In this document: in pieces, positions 63,237 through 64,000 of the stretch
How the letters are laid out: each line of letters starts with the position of its first letter
Position numbering within the stretch: the first letter of the stretch is position 1
Assembly: GCA_964412555.1 (NCBI GenBank)
Contig: CAYPPG010000002.1
Location: 124,001 to 188,000 of the forward strand
DNA length: 64,000 bases
Reading direction: 5' to 3'
Source of the DNA: CAYPPG01 sp964412555
Lineage (GTDB): Bacteria; Hinthialibacterota; Hinthialibacteria; Hinthialibacterales; Hinthialibacteraceae
Position numbers and translations under genes: made by a program
The notes under the pieces: generated by a model
Told to the model about the DNA's origin: nothing
Database searches by the model: none
The model's input: the letters and a program-made list of their open reading frames with translations, nothing else

Positions 63237-64000
63237 ATGCTAGAACATTCAGGACATAGGCTCTGGTGGAGTTTTGGGGAACCTCAGTTCGAAGAAGGGG
63301 AATTGGTAACAAATTTTTATTATCAAACAGGGAAACATGCGGAATTACGGCTTCCCTGGCCGACACGCCGATTTTCCGCCGCAGGTGACTTGCCGGTTCG
63401 GATTACAGATGGGACAACCGAAAGCAGCTGGACTACCGATTTGATCTCCGGTACCATCGAAACCGGAAAACGCCTCTACGAATATCTGGGAAAGCATGCT
63501 CAAACATCCTTGATTCGTACTTTTGCCAATCTCAAAGAAGATTCCACCACACGAATTTTATGCCTGCGTTTCCCGCCACCGACGAGCGAAAACCGGGAAT
63601 TATGTCTAGCACTCGAGGATTTGCCATGGGAGCTGCTTCACGACGGAGAAGAATTTATCTCCCAGCGGTACTCACTGCAAATTATTCGCTCCCATTCCAG
63701 GGAAGTGTTCACCACTTTATCCCGTTCACTGGATATTTCGTCATGGGGAATACTGCTCGTTTCTCCTTTTGTATTCACGGAAGAAGCCAAAAACAGAGAG
63801 GTGGGACTACAACCGCTGCCGCAAGGGATAGAAGAGATTGAATCTCTACGTTTATTGGAACAACAAACTCACGGATTGATTCATATCGGCCCCAAGGTTC
63901 GAAAAAAAGAGCCTGGCGGTATTCGAACGTTTTCCGATTTTGAGAAACATCTTTCATTCGAACGGGGGGATTCCTATCAACTGGTTCATTTTGTTGGACA
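63237..64000 (+). CDS. CHAT-domain (caspase-like) protein, 3'-truncated
   Basis: Open from ATG 63237 (AGGAT upstream) to the window edge, at least 254 residues. After an N-terminal beta-rich region (LWWSFGEPQFEEGELVTNFYY), the C-terminal half matches the CHAT caspase-like fold: LALEDLPWELLHDGEEFISQ and RYSLQIIRSHSRE. The last residues, HFVG, align with the catalytic histidine motif HFxGHG, so the cysteine and rest lie beyond the edge. CHAT proteases act in caspase-like defence or signalling. Divergent from the FecR/DUF6600 gene by 179 bases; no functional link is shown. Confidence 0.85.
   Translation, partial: MLEHSGHRLWWSFGEPQFEEGELVTNFYYQTGKHAELRLPWPTRRFSAAGDLPVRITDGTTESSWTTDLISGTIETGKRLYEYLGKHAQTSLIRTFANLKEDSTTRILCLRFPPPTSENRELCLALEDLPWELLHDGEEFISQRYSLQIIRSHSREVFTTLSRSLDISSWGILLVSPFVFTEEAKNREVGLQPLPQGIEEIESLRLLEQQTHGLIHIGPKVRKKEPGGIRTFSDFEKHLSFERGDSYQLVHFVG

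Noticed and set aside
63775..63957. Minus-strand frame in the CHAT region
   Set aside because: The plus-strand frame from 63237 is open to the edge and carries clear CHAT motifs.

Overview
The window reads as a chromosomal segment of an uncultured Gram-negative-type bacterium with moderate G+C and tightly packed genes. An outer membrane is implied by a secretin, type II secretion-like pseudopilins, an MsbA-like exporter, a lipoprotein and many signal peptides. Several protein types point to a deep-branching, mostly uncultivated lineage: a tricorn-type protease, Tat-exported Gfo/Idh/MocA oxidoreductase, FecR/DUF6600 protein, YdjY-domain lipoprotein, SUMF1-type domains, VCBS propellers and Rpn-type nucleases. 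Candidate phyla around Omnitrophota, Sumerlaeota, Hydrogenedentota or Hinthialibacterota would fit; this placement is inference only. No rRNA, tRNA or CRISPR array was recognised.

Region 1-14 kb is mostly housekeeping: a 5'-truncated repeat protein and a TPR-secretin, then polA-coaE (overlapping), rho, and an ABC exporter overlapping a lipid-linked-sugar glycosyltransferase. 13.9-15 kb holds an Rpn/DUF4351 nuclease. 15-18.6 kb is a tricorn protease with a very acidic insert. 18.6-21.9 kb is a four-gene minus-strand signalling operon: histidine kinase, unknown helical protein, response regulator with a C-terminal Cys cluster, and a stand-alone cobalamin-binding protein with the motifs of B12 photoreceptors. 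This is the strongest candidate for a little-described system.

22-38 kb: a cyclic-nucleotide-binding protein, a small anchored protein, a pseudopilin, a second Rpn nuclease, aspS, glgC, a CbiX-like chelatase coupled to a membrane glycosyltransferase, a YdjY lipoprotein, an NtrC-type regulator with a lost GAFTGA loop, a TPR protein coupled to an atypical pseudopilin, a double UspA and rsmD. 38-43 kb is rich in secreted proteins: a VCBS protein, two tandem paralogues and a CxC redoxin, with clear terminators.

43-49 kb: an alpha/beta hydrolase, membrane-anchored Mur ligase, D-Ala-D-Ala ligase and Tat-exported oxidoreductase. Two Rpn-type pseudogenes (one at 37.9 kb), a transposase remnant and several palindromic repeats lie in or near this stretch. 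49.5-64 kb is accessory and more AT-rich: a membrane protein, a SUMF1-type protein, a 1670-residue LamG protein, a BlaI-BlaR1 pair whose M56 protease carries a VCBS propeller, another SUMF1-type protein, a FecR/DUF6600 protein with a long Ser/Arg-rich tail, and the start of a CHAT-domain (caspase-like) protein running off the right edge.
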